From positions 434,001 to 498,000 of the forward strand of contig NZ_FQYN01000001.1 in assembly GCF_900141805.1 (NCBI RefSeq): 64,000 nucleotides of DNA, written 5' to 3'. Made by a program: the position numbers and the translations under genes. This stretch comes from Hymenobacter daecheongensis DSM 21074 (GTDB lineage Bacteria > Bacteroidota > Bacteroidia > Cytophagales > Hymenobacteraceae). A model generated the notes under the pieces. It searched no databases. It saw only the letters and a program-made list of their open reading frames with translations, and was not told the DNA's origin. Below, piece by piece: positions 26,632 to 35,323 of the stretch; the first letter of the stretch is position 1; every line of letters starts with the position of its first letter.

Positions 26632-26955
26632 TTAGCCGAACAGCGGAATCAGCAGCACAAAGCCGGCAAGCACGGCTAGGTAGAACCAGCCCATCACCTG
26701 CCCGCGGTAGTGCCGCGGGAGGCGGTTGCTGAGCACCAGCACCGCTACTACCACCAGCGTGAGGTGCAGCAGCAGAAACACCACCGTTTTCACCCAGTTG
26801 CTCACAATGGTATTATCGGGCTGAAACTGATCCGGCATTCCCAAGCCTGCCGTCGCAAATTTTAGCAGCTGATACGCCACCACCTCAAACACGACAAAGC
26901 CAACAAGGCCAGCCAATAAGGCCAATGGCCCCGATTTTTGTGAAACGTCAGCCAC
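26632..26955 (-). CDS. Hypothetical membrane protein
   Basis: 107 residues from GTG 26955 (VADVSQKSGPLALLAGL). Three hydrophobic segments: LALLAGLVGFVVFEVVAY, TVVFLLLHLTLVVVAVLVL and FYLAVLAGFVLLIPLF. The frame continues upstream to 27042, but that part overlaps an intergenic word repeat, so the shorter start is preferred. No domain recognised. Confidence 0.55.
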   Translation of the reverse strand: MADVSQKSGPLALLAGLVGFVVFEVVAYQLLKFATAGLGMPDQFQPDNTIVSNWVKTVVFLLLHLTLVVVAVLVLSNRLPRHYRGQVMGWFYLAVLAGFVLLIPLFG

Positions 26956-26958
26956 GCG

Positions 26959-27072
26959 GTGAGATGGTGAAATAGTGAGAGGACGAGTTTGATGTTCTGG
27001 CCACGCAAGCTGCGCTTTTGGTGCCACTTGCGCAAACAGCACGTCAAACTCACTATCTCACCATCTCACTAC
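26959..27072. repeat. GTGAGATGGTGAAATAGTGAG inverted word repeat
   Basis: Left block (26959-26994, words GTGAGATGGTGA and AATAGTGAG) is answered by CTCACTATCTCACCATCTCAC at 27051-27069. The two blocks can form a long imperfect hairpin between two minus-strand genes. Confidence 0.65.
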
Positions 27073-27329
27073 TTCCCCAGCACTTCAGCCGTACGGGTTT
27101 TGATGTAAAGCTCTTCCACTTTAGCCCGCGCCCAGGGCGTGCGGCGCAGAAAGGTAAGGCTGGATTTGATGCTCGGATCGACGGAGAAGCAGTTCACGCG
27201 GATCCGCTCATCAAGACCGGGCCAGCCGTAGCGAGCCACCAGATATTCCAGAATTTGGGCCAGCGTGATGCCGTGCAGTTCCCGGATCAGGTGGCCGGAT
27301 TCGTCGCGGGCTTCGGTAGGATTGGTCAT
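27069..27329 (-). CDS. VF530-family DNA-binding protein (DUF2132)
   Basis: An 86-residue protein from ATG 27329. [58 protein letters not shown] is the near-complete family signature. The family is small, structurally characterised as a DNA-binding alpha fold, and found in many Gammaproteobacteria and Bacteroidota; its physiological role is unknown. The last residues and stop are encoded next to the 26959-27072 repeat. Confidence 0.9.
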   Translation of the reverse strand: MTNPTEARDESGHLIRELHGITLAQILEYLVARYGWPGLDERIRVNCFSVDPSIKSSLTFLRRTPWARAKVEELYIKTRTAEVLGK

Positions 27330-27469
27330 AAAGAGGAGAAGGACTGGCGGTGGCGCAAAGGTCGGCAAAAGCCGGCGAAGGGCGGTTTGGCGGGCAGTTT
27401 TTTCTGGCCGCGGTCAGGTTTTGCCGCCGCCAAGGCACGCTACGCTGCGCATTGTGCGTTACCTTTGAG

Positions 27470-28312
27470 ATGGCCATGCTGAAGAACCCGATCAAACGCC
27501 CTGCTTCGCGCCGCGCTGCCGCTAAGCCCCGCTGGCTGCTCTGGCTGGTGGCAGCGCTGCTGGCGCTGGGGCTGCTGGGCTACGGCCACTACCGCCGCCA
27601 GATCAACCGCTACGCCCGCCGCGCCTACGCCACCTTCACCAGCGGCCGCCTCACGGGCCGCGAAAAAACCCCGATGCTAACCGGCTACTCCGTGCACGGC
27701 ATCGACGTTTCGGCCTACCAGGGCCGCATCGACTGGCCCGTGGTAGCGAGTCATCGGGTGCGTTTTGCTTTCATAAAAGCCACCGAGGGCGTTACGCTGC
27801 GCGATGCCCGCTTCGGAGCCAACTGGCGGGCCGCCCGCAAAGCCGGCGTGCATTGCGGAGCCTACCACTACTTTCAGCCCAACTACGACGGAGCCCGGCA
27901 GGCCGACCTGTTTGTGCGCACCGTGCCGCTGGCCGCCGGCGACTTGCCGCCCGTGCTCGACGTAGAAGCACCCCAGTTTCATGATGTGGCTGTGATGCGC
28001 CGCCACGTAGCTACCTGGCTGCGCCTGGTGGAGCGGCACTACGGCGTGCGGCCCATTCTGTATTCCAACTACAGCTTTTATAAGCGCTACCTGGCCGGGC
28101 ATTTCGACCAATATCCGCTGTGGCTGGCTCATTATGAGATAGATACCCCGCAGCTACCGCGCGAGCGGTGGATTATCTGGCAGCACAGCGACGAAGCCTA
28201 CGTGCCCGGCATTCGCGGCCCCGTCGATTTCAACGTATTTCAGGGCAGCTTCGAGAAGCTGCTGGCGCTACGCATTCCGGCCTCGCCCAAAGCCGCAGCC
28301 AAGCCCGACTAA
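27470..28312 (+). CDS. Glycoside hydrolase family 25 lysozyme (muramidase)
   Basis: A 280-residue protein from ATG 27470 (or 27476). A single N-terminal membrane anchor or signal (WLLWLVAALLALGLLGYG) follows a basic start, then the GH25 catalytic domain: GIDVSAYQGRIDWPVV, AFIKATEG, PPVLDVEAP (catalytic Asp/Glu DxE), WIIWQHSDEAYVPGIRGPVDFNVFQG. Cleaves peptidoglycan in the periplasm. TACCTTTG at 27460-27467 overlaps the start and could be a -7 element. Confidence 0.93.
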   Translation: MAMLKNPIKRPASRRAAAKPRWLLWLVAALLALGLLGYGHYRRQINRYARRAYATFTSGRLTGREKTPMLTGYSVHGIDVSAYQGRIDWPVVASHRVRFAFIKATEGVTLRDARFGANWRAARKAGVHCGAYHYFQPNYDGARQADLFVRTVPLAAGDLPPVLDVEAPQFHDVAVMRRHVATWLRLVERHYGVRPILYSNYSFYKRYLAGHFDQYPLWLAHYEIDTPQLPRERWIIWQHSDEAYVPGIRGPVDFNVFQGSFEKLLALRIPASPKAAAKPD

Positions 28313-28339
28313 AGCCCGTTTTCCTTCTGCCCATTATCT

Positions 28340-28729
28340 ATGACCTTCCCGCTGCTTCGTTTCCTGGGTTTGCTGCTGCTGGCCGGTGGGCTGCACGGCT
28401 GCGGCAGCAGCCGGGGCGCATTCACCCAAACCGGCCAGGCCTCCTTCTACGCCGATAAGTTTGATGGCCGCGCCACCACCAGCGGGGCCATCTATCGCCC
28501 CGGCAAGCTCACGGCTGCCCACAACACGCTGCCTTTCGGCACGGTAGTGCGCGTGACCAATCCGCGCAATCATAAGTCGGTGAAGGTGACCGTGAATGAC
28601 CGGGGGCCGCACGCCAAAGGCCGCATCATCGACCTCTCCAAAAAGGCCGCCCGCAAGATTGACATCATTGACGCGGGCGTGGCCCCGGTGCAGCTGAAGG
28701 TGATGAAAGCCGCCGGAGCCCGCCGCTAA
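28340..28729 (+). CDS. rlpA: RlpA-like septal-ring lytic transglycosylase, lipoprotein
   Basis: A 129-residue protein from ATG 28340 with a lipobox (LHGC). The double-psi beta-barrel is complete: GQASFYADKFDGRATTSGAIY, LTAAHNTLPFGTVVRVTN, VTVNDRGPHAKGRIIDLSKKAARKI, with the catalytic D of NDRGP. No SPOR domain, unlike E. coli RlpA, so septal targeting is not shown. 27 bases after the GH25 gene: a peptidoglycan pair. Confidence 0.85.
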   Translation: MTFPLLRFLGLLLLAGGLHGCGSSRGAFTQTGQASFYADKFDGRATTSGAIYRPGKLTAAHNTLPFGTVVRVTNPRNHKSVKVTVNDRGPHAKGRIIDLSKKAARKIDIIDAGVAPVQLKVMKAAGARR

Positions 28730-28780
28730 ACACACCGGTTCATTTCACTGATTACCAGTTATTTGCCCAAGTTCCACGCC

Positions 28781-28975
28781 ATGAGAATCCGCAAGAAAGT
28801 ACAATGGACTCCCCCCGCCCACGCCGACCGGTTTGCCGCCCTCAGCAGCTTCGTGCAGGCCGCCGAAGACGAAGGCTGGAGCGAGGCCGAGGTGCAGTTT
28901 GTGATTGATGAGATAGTGGAAGCCCGCGACGAAGCCGAGGTGCAGGCCATCTGGCAGGATTACGCCAAAAACTAA
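28781..28975 (+). CDS. Hypothetical small protein
   Basis: A 64-residue protein from ATG 28781 (MRIRKKVQWTPPAHADRFAALSSFVQAAEDEGWSEAEVQ). Predominantly helical and acidic, ending in VQAIWQDYAKN. No domain or signal. Terminator immediately downstream; 51 bases after rlpA, so probably last in the GH25-rlpA run. Confidence 0.55.
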   Translation: MRIRKKVQWTPPAHADRFAALSSFVQAAEDEGWSEAEVQFVIDEIVEARDEAEVQAIWQDYAKN

Positions 28976-28979
28976 AAAA

Positions 28980-29018
28980 GGGCCGCCCGAAACCGAAGTT
29001 CCGGGCGGCCCTTTTTTT
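28980..29018 (+). terminator. Terminator
   Basis: Stem GGGCCGCCCG/CGGGCGGCCC followed by T7, also usable by the convergent DUF6799 gene. Confidence 0.9.
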
Positions 29019-29038
29019 ACAGGAGGCCGATGCTGGGC

Positions 29039-29455
29039 CTACTTGTTCTTGATCTTCATTTTGGCCTTTTTGCCGCTTTTGGCCATCATCATCAGGCTAT
29101 CCTGCTCGGCTTTCATAGCCTTGGTAGTGAGGCGGCCGCTGAGCGAAAGCATGTCGCCTTCCTTCAGCATGGCGGTCGAGCCGTCGGCCATAGTTACGGA
29201 GCCGTCGGCCATTATTTTGGTGCCGTTGATGAGCGAAACGGGCTCCGTGACGGGGTTTGTGTGGCCCTGCTGAGTGAAGAGAACTTTACCGTCTTTCATC
29301 ACGGCGCCGTCCTTCATCGTTTCGGCCCCCTCCTTGACAACTATTTTCTGCTTAGGCGAAACCGCCCGGCGGGGAGCCACTTTGGTCTGAGCCTGGGCCG
29401 TGAAGCCGACCGTAACAAGGGCCAGCACGGCGGCGAGGTAAATGCTTGATTTCAT
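29039..29455 (-). CDS. DUF6799 domain protein, exported
   Basis: A 138-residue protein from ATG 29455 with a signal peptide (MKSSIYLAAVLALVTVGFTAQAQ). Repeated strands containing MKDGAVMKDGKVLF, NGTKIMADGSVTMADGSTAMLKEGDMLSL match the DUF6799 unit, two copies in tandem. The C-terminus is Lys/Met-rich (AKSGKKAKMKIKNK). Function unknown; the family is frequent in Hymenobacteraceae. Confidence 0.7.
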   Translation of the reverse strand: MKSSIYLAAVLALVTVGFTAQAQTKVAPRRAVSPKQKIVVKEGAETMKDGAVMKDGKVLFTQQGHTNPVTEPVSLINGTKIMADGSVTMADGSTAMLKEGDMLSLSGRLTTKAMKAEQDSLMMMAKSGKKAKMKIKNK

Positions 29456-29674
29456 GGCAAGTGGGAATTGGTGAGAAGGATTAGGAAGCGGAAAGAACTG
29501 TAAAATACAGAAAGCTGAATAAAAGTTCGCCGCCGGGTCCGGCAACTTCAGCCGGGGCCGCCGCGTTGAAAAAATGGCCTTCTTGCTCCGCAGTACGCGG
29601 CTTTGTCCAGGCGTGTTTCCCGTGCCCCACCGGGCGGGTCCCGGTGGCTATTTCACCTCCAACCCACCATTTCC

Positions 29675-30601
29675 GTGGATTACAAAGACTATTACAAGAT
29701 TCTGGGCGTGGAAAAAACCGCCACGACTGACCAGATCAAGAAAGCCTACCGCAAGCTGGCCCGCCAGCACCACCCCGATGTGAACCCCAACGACCCCAAG
29801 GCCGAGCAGCGGTTCAAGGAGGTGAACGAGGCCAACGAGGTGCTCAGCGACGAGGAAAAGCGCCGCAAATACGACCAGCTCGGGGCCGACTACCAGCGCT
29901 ACCAGCAAAGCGGCGGCGCCGGCCGCGGCCCGGCCGGCGGCTTCGACTGGTCGCGGTATGCCCAGGGCCAGGGCGGCCGACGGGCCACGGAAGACCCATT
30001 CGGCGGGGCCGATTTCTCCGATTTTTTCAGTTCCATCTTTGGGGGCATGGGCGGCGGGCAGCGGGCCAGCGGCCCTCGCCCCGGTGCCGGCCAAGACTAC
30101 CAGGCCGAGCTGACGCTGACGCTGGAAGATGCCTACCGAGGCGGGCCGCGCACGCTCACCGTGAATGGCAAAAGCCTGCGCATCAACATAAAGCCGGGCG
30201 TGGAAGACGGCCAAACCATCCGGCTGCGCGACCAGGGCGGCCCCGGCCGCCACGGCGGCCCGGCCGGCTCGCTCTACATCACGCTACGCCTGCAGCCCGA
30301 CCCGCGCTACACCCGCACCGCCGACGACCTGACGATGGAAGTGCCCGTGAGCATCTACAAAGCCCTGCTGGGTGGCGAGCAGGTGGTGGAAACCCTGTCG
30401 GGCCCGGTCAAAATCAAGATCAAGCCCGAAACGGCCAACGGCACCCGCCTGCGCCTACGCGGCAAAGGCTTCCCCAACTATCAGCACCCCGACAAAGCCG
30501 GCGACCTGTATCTGCACCTGACGCTGGCCCTGCCCCAGCACCTGACTGAGCAGGAAAAAGAGCTGTTCGGGCAGTTGGCGGCACTACGGCCCGAGGCGTA
30601 A
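29675..30601 (+). CDS. DnaJ-family co-chaperone (CbpA-like)
   Basis: A 308-residue protein from GTG 29675 ([37 protein letters not shown]): a complete J-domain with the HPD loop. A Gly/Phe-rich linker (residues ~75-140) and a DnaJ C-terminal domain (from about [18 protein letters not shown]) follow; the zinc-finger region of DnaJ is absent, so it is CbpA/DjlA-class. Stimulates the Hsp70 DnaK ATPase. The open frame extends upstream to 29603 but without family support. Confidence 0.9.
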   Translation: MDYKDYYKILGVEKTATTDQIKKAYRKLARQHHPDVNPNDPKAEQRFKEVNEANEVLSDEEKRRKYDQLGADYQRYQQSGGAGRGPAGGFDWSRYAQGQGGRRATEDPFGGADFSDFFSSIFGGMGGGQRASGPRPGAGQDYQAELTLTLEDAYRGGPRTLTVNGKSLRINIKPGVEDGQTIRLRDQGGPGRHGGPAGSLYITLRLQPDPRYTRTADDLTMEVPVSIYKALLGGEQVVETLSGPVKIKIKPETANGTRLRLRGKGFPNYQHPDKAGDLYLHLTLALPQHLTEQEKELFGQLAALRPEA

Positions 30602-30646
30602 GTTGCTCGTTGCCAGCTGGCAATAACTGAGAATTGAGCCGCCGCG

Positions 30647-31384
30647 CTATACCGCGCCTACGGCCAGGGCCAGGGCGCAGCCCGCCACCGTGGCGGCTAG
30701 CTTGGGCCAGTTGAGGTGGTGCTCGGGGCTGGTTTCGAAGAGAATGGTGGTGGAAACGTGGATGAAATTGCCGGCCACCAGGCCTAGCAAAGCCGCGTAC
30801 AGCCCGCCGGTGAGCAGCTGCTCCAGCACCACGTAGTTGCTCACGATGATACCGGCCGGTCCGGCCAGCGCAAACAGCACCAGATACGGCAGCGCCCGCC
30901 GAAAGCTGCCCAGACGCAGCAGCAGGGCCGCCATCAGGGCAAAGGCGGCGGGAATGTGGTGCAGGGCCACGCCCGCCAGAATAGCGTAGAAATCCTGGCT
31001 CACGGCTCCCACCTGCGGGGCTTTTACCAAGATGCTGCCTTCCAGAAATGAGTGCAGCACCAGCGCAAAGAGCAGCATAAACGGCACCCGCCCCGCGTGG
31101 GCCGTATTATGATGCACGTGCCCGTGCTCTACGCCCTGCGAAAACACCTCCAGCAGCAGCTGCCCAAAAAAGCCCGCCAGCACATAGTAGCCCACGCGGT
31201 GCGGAGCCGTAGGGGCCAGCGCCAGCGCCTCGGGCAGCAAGTGCGTGATGGTGAGCGTGAACAGATACGCCCCGCTGAACGCCAGCAGCGGCTTCATCCA
31301 GGTGGTGCGGGCCGTTGGCACCCAGCGCGTAAGCCACCCGGCTCCCAGCACGGTCAGAAACAACAGCAAAACAGCAAGCCACAT
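30647..31384 (-). CDS. ZIP-family metal transporter
   Basis: A 245-residue polytopic membrane protein from ATG 31384 with about eight hydrophobic segments. The TM4-type motif LHSFLEGSIL (HxxxE) and TM5-type LHHIPAAFAL contain the metal-coordinating His/Glu of ZIP proteins, and a His-rich loop (VEHGHVHHNTAHAG) lies between. Imports zinc or another divalent metal. No regulator alongside. Confidence 0.88.
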   Translation of the reverse strand: MWLAVLLLFLTVLGAGWLTRWVPTARTTWMKPLLAFSGAYLFTLTITHLLPEALALAPTAPHRVGYYVLAGFFGQLLLEVFSQGVEHGHVHHNTAHAGRVPFMLLFALVLHSFLEGSILVKAPQVGAVSQDFYAILAGVALHHIPAAFALMAALLLRLGSFRRALPYLVLFALAGPAGIIVSNYVVLEQLLTGGLYAALLGLVAGNFIHVSTTILFETSPEHHLNWPKLAATVAGCALALAVGAV

Positions 31385-31410
31385 AGTAATCAGGAGGTTA
31401 TTTTTTTAAT

Positions 31411-31553
31411 GTGCTGATGTGGAAATGTGCTAATGTGCTGATGTGGGAAAATGATTATGTATTTTCCTAATTGCTGAATTAGCACATCAACACATTGAAG
31501 AATTATCACTTTGAAAATCAGCACATCAGCACATCAAAAAATCAACACATCCG
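31411..31553. repeat. GTGCTGATGTG word repeat in inverted layout
   Basis: Left block (31411-31447) repeats GTGCTGATGTGGAAATGTGC; right block (31480-31553) repeats AGCACATCAACACATTG and CAGCACATCAGCACATC. The arms can pair. It fills the gap between two minus-strand genes. Confidence 0.7.
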
Positions 31554-31557
31554 CAAC

Positions 31558-32301
31558 TCATTTCTTCAGCACGAAGATCATGCGGGGACTGGTCTGCTCG
31601 TCGTAGGGGTGCAGGTGGTAGTCGCCCAGGACTTCGGCCAGGCGCAGGCCGGCCATCTGGAAGTATTCTTCAAACTGCTCCCGGCGCAGGGCCCGCACCC
31701 GCTCTTCAAAGCGCTGCTCCTGGCCAGCGGCATCCCGGAAACATATTTCCTTCACGATGAAGCCTTTGTCCAGGTGCCGGTGCAGGTGGAAGGTGGTGCC
31801 GTCCACGGTTTTTTCCTCGTGGCTCACCAGTTCCCGCACCGTGCGCTCGGTGTTCATAAAGTCGATGACCATCTTGCCACCGGGCCGCAGCGCCGCCGCC
31901 GCCGACATGAGCGCCACCACATTTTCGGTTTCGTCGGCGAAGTAGCCGAAGCTGGTGAAGAGATTGAAAATCAGATCGAACGGTCCCCAGGCCAGCGGGT
32001 CGCGCATGTCGTGCACCTCAAAGTGCAGGCGCTCGTGCCCAAACTGCCGGGCGTAGGCAATGCTCTCCGGCGAAAGATCAACGCCGGTCACATCGTAGCC
32101 TTTTTCGCTCAGATGTATGGCGTGCCGGCCTTTGCCGCAGGCCAGATCCAGCAGCCGCGCGGTGGGCTTGGGGTGCAGATGCACCAGCAGCGCATCAATG
32201 AAGCGCTGAGCCTCCTGATGGTCCCGGTCGCGGTAGAGCAGGTGGTAATAGGGCGAGTCGAACCAGGCACTAAACCATTCGGTTTCAGTAGGCATTGGCA
32301 T
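31558..32301 (-). CDS. Class I SAM-dependent methyltransferase
   Basis: A 247-residue protein from ATG 32301 (MPMPTETEWFSAWFDSPYYHLLY); ATG 32295 is an alternative. The Rossmann-fold motifs are clear: motif I LLDLACGKGRHAIHL, motif II VTGVDLS, post-I FDLIFNLFTSFGYF, RPGGKMVIDFMNTE. The DSPYYHLLYRDRD start is typical of a conserved Bacteroidota subgroup. Substrate not identified. Confidence 0.9.
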   Translation of the reverse strand: MPMPTETEWFSAWFDSPYYHLLYRDRDHQEAQRFIDALLVHLHPKPTARLLDLACGKGRHAIHLSEKGYDVTGVDLSPESIAYARQFGHERLHFEVHDMRDPLAWGPFDLIFNLFTSFGYFADETENVVALMSAAAALRPGGKMVIDFMNTERTVRELVSHEEKTVDGTTFHLHRHLDKGFIVKEICFRDAAGQEQRFEERVRALRREQFEEYFQMAGLRLAEVLGDYHLHPYDEQTSPRMIFVLKK

Positions 32302-32340
32302 GAGGAAAGAAGGCGGCCGGCCCGGCCGGCCGCAAAGAAC

Positions 32341-32371
32341 AACTGCCGCCAACCCAAGGTCGGCGGCAGTT
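32341..32371 (-). terminator. Hairpin terminator
   Basis: A 10-bp perfect stem AACTGCCGCC/GGCGGCAGTT just past the lipoprotein gene, followed on the minus strand by a short TTCTTTG stretch. Confidence 0.7.
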
Positions 32372-32405
32372 ACTTAAAAGCTAAATAGCTTACGCTAAAG
32401 CCTTT

Positions 32406-32795
32406 CTATTCTTCTTCCAGCTGGCCGCCGGTGGTGCCGGTGGGCATTTTGTGCGGCTCGGCTTTCATTTTGGCCGCGTCGGAGCCCTTCTTGGTGCGCT
32501 CCACCTGCTCGGCGTTTTCGCTCATAGCCCCGGCAGCGGCCGGCTTGTTGTGCACGTCCACATCGGCCTCATCTACGGCCGAGTTGGTGCTGATGGGGTG
32601 AGAAATGGCCGCGCCCTTGGATTGGTGCGGCGCTTCTGCCGAAGCCGGGTCGAAATTATCAGAAGAGCGAGTACCAGGCGCTACCATATCCAACGACACT
32701 TTTTTGTCGGGCCGGTAGTCGGAAGGCTCGCTGCTGCACGCGTTCAGGGCGAGGGTGGCCAGAGCAAGGCCGGAGAGCAGAAGATTTTTGGTCAT
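32406..32795 (-). CDS. Hypothetical lipoprotein
   Basis: A 129-residue protein from ATG 32795 with a lipoprotein signal peptide (MTKNLLLSGLALATLALNAC). The mature chain is hydrophilic, Ser/Glu/Lys-rich and low-complexity with no recognised fold. A longer frame to 32939 lacks signal-peptide logic. Probably surface or periplasmic. Confidence 0.65.
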   Translation of the reverse strand: MTKNLLLSGLALATLALNACSSEPSDYRPDKKVSLDMVAPGTRSSDNFDPASAEAPHQSKGAAISHPISTNSAVDEADVDVHNKPAAAGAMSENAEQVERTKKGSDAAKMKAEPHKMPTGTTGGQLEEE

Positions 32796-32942
32796 AATCG
32801 GGGCGGTAGAAAAGCGGCCGGGCGGCCAAAACGGGAGCACCACGGGCAAGTGAGGCTCAAAAGTAACTACGAAAGTACAAATGGCGCGGGCCGGGCCAGC
32901 CAAAGTCGGCTGAAAACAGATACCAGCCGCGGCAGCCAAATG

Positions 32943-33578
32943 TTACGCGGCCGGCGTAGCGCCCACCACGGGAGCTTCCAGCGCGGGCAGCAGGTTTTTG
33001 CGCCGCAGCATAGAGTCAAACAGCTTGATATCGTTGGGCGAGTTGAAGATGCGCAGCGGAATGTGCAGAAAAACGGGCACCGTGAACGTGCGCCCCAGCC
33101 AGCCTTTGAAGCCCTTCAGGTCTTCGGCCCCGGTGGGCGGCTGCAGCCAGAGCAGGTAGGCATCCGCGTCGCGGCGGGCCTTCCCGATCATGTCCCAGGT
33201 AAGGCCCATGCCCTTGGTTTCGTTCAGGCGCAGCAAAATCTGGCGGTTGTCGATTTCGTAGTTCATGCGCTCAAACAGCGCTTTGCTCTGCTCCATCTGG
33301 GCCACGCCCGTAATCTGAGCCGAGCGCAGCACTACATACAGCAGCGTGAGCAGCAGAGCCAGCGCCAGCCACCACCACGAGGGCCAGATGACGGCCGGCA
33401 GCAGCCCTACGGCAAAGGGAATGAGGGCATACCACCACTCTTTTTTCCACACCTGGGCCATGGCCATGCGCGTGTAGGTATCGGTGCTAAGCTGGTATTT
33501 CTTGGTTCGGATGGCCATCGGGGTTGGCCCCTGGCCCTGCGCCTGGCGGTAGCCCCCGCGCTGATTGGGTTGTTGCAT
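32943..33578 (-). CDS. Hypothetical membrane protein, YcxB-like
   Basis: A 211-residue protein from ATG 33578. A Gln-rich N-terminus precedes YQLSTDTYTRMAMAQVWKKEWWYALIPFAVGLL and a second membrane segment, then a soluble domain with MNYEIDNRQILLRLNETKGMGLTWDMIGKARRDADAYLLWLQ. The order, two TM helices then a mixed domain with a KARR..DAYLLWL segment, matches the YcxB-like family; that call is from pattern only. No operon partner is evident. Confidence 0.6.
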   Translation of the reverse strand: MQQPNQRGGYRQAQGQGPTPMAIRTKKYQLSTDTYTRMAMAQVWKKEWWYALIPFAVGLLPAVIWPSWWWLALALLLTLLYVVLRSAQITGVAQMEQSKALFERMNYEIDNRQILLRLNETKGMGLTWDMIGKARRDADAYLLWLQPPTGAEDLKGFKGWLGRTFTVPVFLHIPLRIFNSPNDIKLFDSMLRRKNLLPALEAPVVGATPAA

Positions 33579-33580
33579 TG

Positions 33581-33769
33581 GTTGATGTGCTGATGCGGTA
33601 ATGTGTTGATTTGCTGATTCCTGGATGTGCTAATGTACTGATATGCTAAGCTGATTGTTGGGCTGAGACTGGAGCCTGTTTTGGTAGTGAAGCGGATGCC
33701 CATCCCAAACCTGCCTCCACAACTCATCAGCATATCAGCATATCAACCCATCAGCAAATCAATATGCTT
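33581..33769. repeat. Second GATGTGCTGATG word-repeat block pair
   Basis: Left block 33581-33655 (GATGTGCTGATGCGGTAATG, GATGTGCTAATGTACTGATA); right block 33723-33769 (CATCAGCATATCAGCATATC, CATCAGCAAATC). Same vocabulary as 31411-31553 but different words, so the pairs diverge together. Confidence 0.65.
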
Positions 33770-34619
33770 TCAGGCTCAGGTCCAGGCTTTTGACCGAGTG
33801 CGTGAGGGCCCCAACGGAAATAAAGTCGACGCCGGTGCCGGCTACTTCGGCAATGGTTTGCTCGGTGATGCCGCCGGAAGCCTCCGTCGGGAAGCGGCCG
33901 GCGATGAGGGCCACGGCTTCGCGCAGTTGGGCCGGGGCCATGTTGTCGAGCATAATGCGGGTGATGCCGCCGGTGTACAGCACCTGCTGCACCTCGGCCA
34001 GCGTGCGGGTTTCTACCACAATGGGCAGCTGCCGGCCGGTAGCGGCCAGGTAGGCGTGTGTGGCCTCTATGGCCGCCCGGATGCCCCCGGCATAATCGAC
34101 GTGGTTGTCCTTGAGAATAATGCCATCGAAGAGGCCGTAGCGGTGATTTACGCCGCCACCGATGAGCACGGCCCATTTCTCGCAGATGCGGAAGTTGGGC
34201 GTGGTTTTGCGCGTGTCGAGCAGCTTGGCTTTGGTGCCGGCCAGCAGGCCCGTGAGGTGAGCCGTGTAGGTGGCAATGGCACTCATGCGCTGCATGCAGT
34301 TAAGTACCAAACGCTCAGCGGTCAGAATGCTGCGCGAGCGGCCTTCCACGGTGAAAGCAATGTCGCCGTGCTGCACGCGGGCTCCGTCGGCCAGGCGCTG
34401 CTCCACGCGCAGGTTGGCATCCACTTCGCGGAAAATCAGGTGGGCCAGCGCCACGCCGGCCAGCACGCCTTCGCCTTTCACCAGCAGATGGGCGCGGTTG
34501 CGGGCTTCAGCCGGAATGGAGGCCAGCGTAGAATGGTCGCCGTCACCGATATCTTCGGCCAGGGCCGTGCGAATAAAGGTGGTAAGGGCTTCCGAGGTGA
34601 GGTAAGGAGCGTTTTGCAC
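33759..34619 (-). CDS. nadC: Nicotinate-nucleotide pyrophosphorylase (carboxylating)
   Basis: A 286-residue quinolinate phosphoribosyltransferase from GTG 34619 (VQNAPYLTSEAL). It makes nicotinate mononucleotide from quinolinate and PRPP in de novo NAD synthesis. LNCMQRMSAIATYTAHLTGLL, DTRKTTPNFRICEKWAVLIGGGVNHRYGLFDGIILKDNH and EASGGITEQTIAEVAGTGVDFISVGALTHS are the conserved substrate-binding and barrel motifs. No nadA/nadB nearby. The 3' end is encoded against the 33581-33769 repeat. Confidence 0.96.
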   Translation of the reverse strand: MQNAPYLTSEALTTFIRTALAEDIGDGDHSTLASIPAEARNRAHLLVKGEGVLAGVALAHLIFREVDANLRVEQRLADGARVQHGDIAFTVEGRSRSILTAERLVLNCMQRMSAIATYTAHLTGLLAGTKAKLLDTRKTTPNFRICEKWAVLIGGGVNHRYGLFDGIILKDNHVDYAGGIRAAIEATHAYLAATGRQLPIVVETRTLAEVQQVLYTGGITRIMLDNMAPAQLREAVALIAGRFPTEASGGITEQTIAEVAGTGVDFISVGALTHSVKSLDLSLKAY

Positions 34620-34635
34620 GGTGCAAAAATAGAAA

Positions 34636-34661
34636 AAGGCCCCGACTTGCGTCGGGGCCTT
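34636..34661 (-). terminator. Terminator of the DUF4783 gene
   Basis: Stem AAGGCCCCGAC/GTCGGGGCCTT, followed on the minus strand by TTTTTCTATTTTTG. Confidence 0.9.
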
Positions 34662-34763
34662 GCAGAAGTTAGTTGAAAGTAAGAAGCCGCCAGCGGGCTA
34701 AAACCGGAAGAAGTAAGTGGTTTTTTCTCAACCGGTTATCGTAGCGCGTTAGCAGGCAGCGGG

Positions 34764-35162
34764 TTATTCCTTGGTGAATTCGATGATATCAATCACCAAG
34801 TTGCCCTGGGCTGATTTCATCTTGACGAACATCCGGTAAGCCCCGCCTTTGCTCACGTATTTGCCCACGGCGTAGGGCGTGCCTTCGTTGCTGCCGCCAT
34901 AATGCACGAAATCGAAGCTGGCGGGAGCATTTTTGCCGAAGAAGTCTTTCATCACAAATTCGGCCTGCGTAGCGCTGTAGCTCTGCTTGTCGCCATCGAA
35001 GCTAAGCTCGACGGTGGAACCGAAACGCTGCGCCAGCTCTTTAGAAGAACCACTCCGGATGGCATTGCGCACGGGCGCGAAAGCCTCGCCCTGAGCCTGC
35101 ACCGTGACGGAGAGAAGCATGAGCCAGACGATGGCCACTGCCTGAAGAAGAGTACGTTTCAT
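34764..35162 (-). CDS. DUF4783 domain protein, exported
   Basis: A 132-residue protein from ATG 35162 with a signal peptide (MKRTLLQAVAIVWLMLLSVTVQAQ). The mature part, LAQRFGSTVELSFDGDKQSYSATQAEFVMKDFFGKNAP..FDFVHYGGS..GTPYAVGKYVSKGGAYRMFVKMKSAQG, is the DUF4783 (NTF2-like) signature of Bacteroidota. Periplasmic; function unknown. A hairpin GCCGTTGG/CCAACGGC lies in its upstream region. Confidence 0.85.
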   Translation of the reverse strand: MKRTLLQAVAIVWLMLLSVTVQAQGEAFAPVRNAIRSGSSKELAQRFGSTVELSFDGDKQSYSATQAEFVMKDFFGKNAPASFDFVHYGGSNEGTPYAVGKYVSKGGAYRMFVKMKSAQGNLVIDIIEFTKE

Positions 35163-35310
35163 ACGGAGTAAGGAATGCGCTATATCGGTTGCTAAAACTA
35201 TGCCAAAGGAGCCCTACGAATAAAACATTCCGGCCGTTGGGCGGCCAACGGCTCAAGATAACGTAAAGCAACAGAAACTAACTAAATGCGGACGTTCCGG
35301 GCCCTGCCCT

Positions 35311-35318
35311 TATCTTTG
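35311..35318 (+). promoter_or_regulatory. -7 box of gpmI, leaderless arrangement
   Basis: TATCTTTG matches TAnnTTTG and ends five bases before the ATG at 35324. With the usual -7 spacing the transcript would start at or near the ATG, i.e. leaderless. No convincing TTTG -33 element was found. Confidence 0.55.
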
Positions 35319-35323
35319 CGACT

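Noticed and set aside
31411..33769. Possible CRISPR-like repeats
   Set aside because: The word repeats have irregular spacing, no unique equal-length spacers, no leader and no cas genes in the window.
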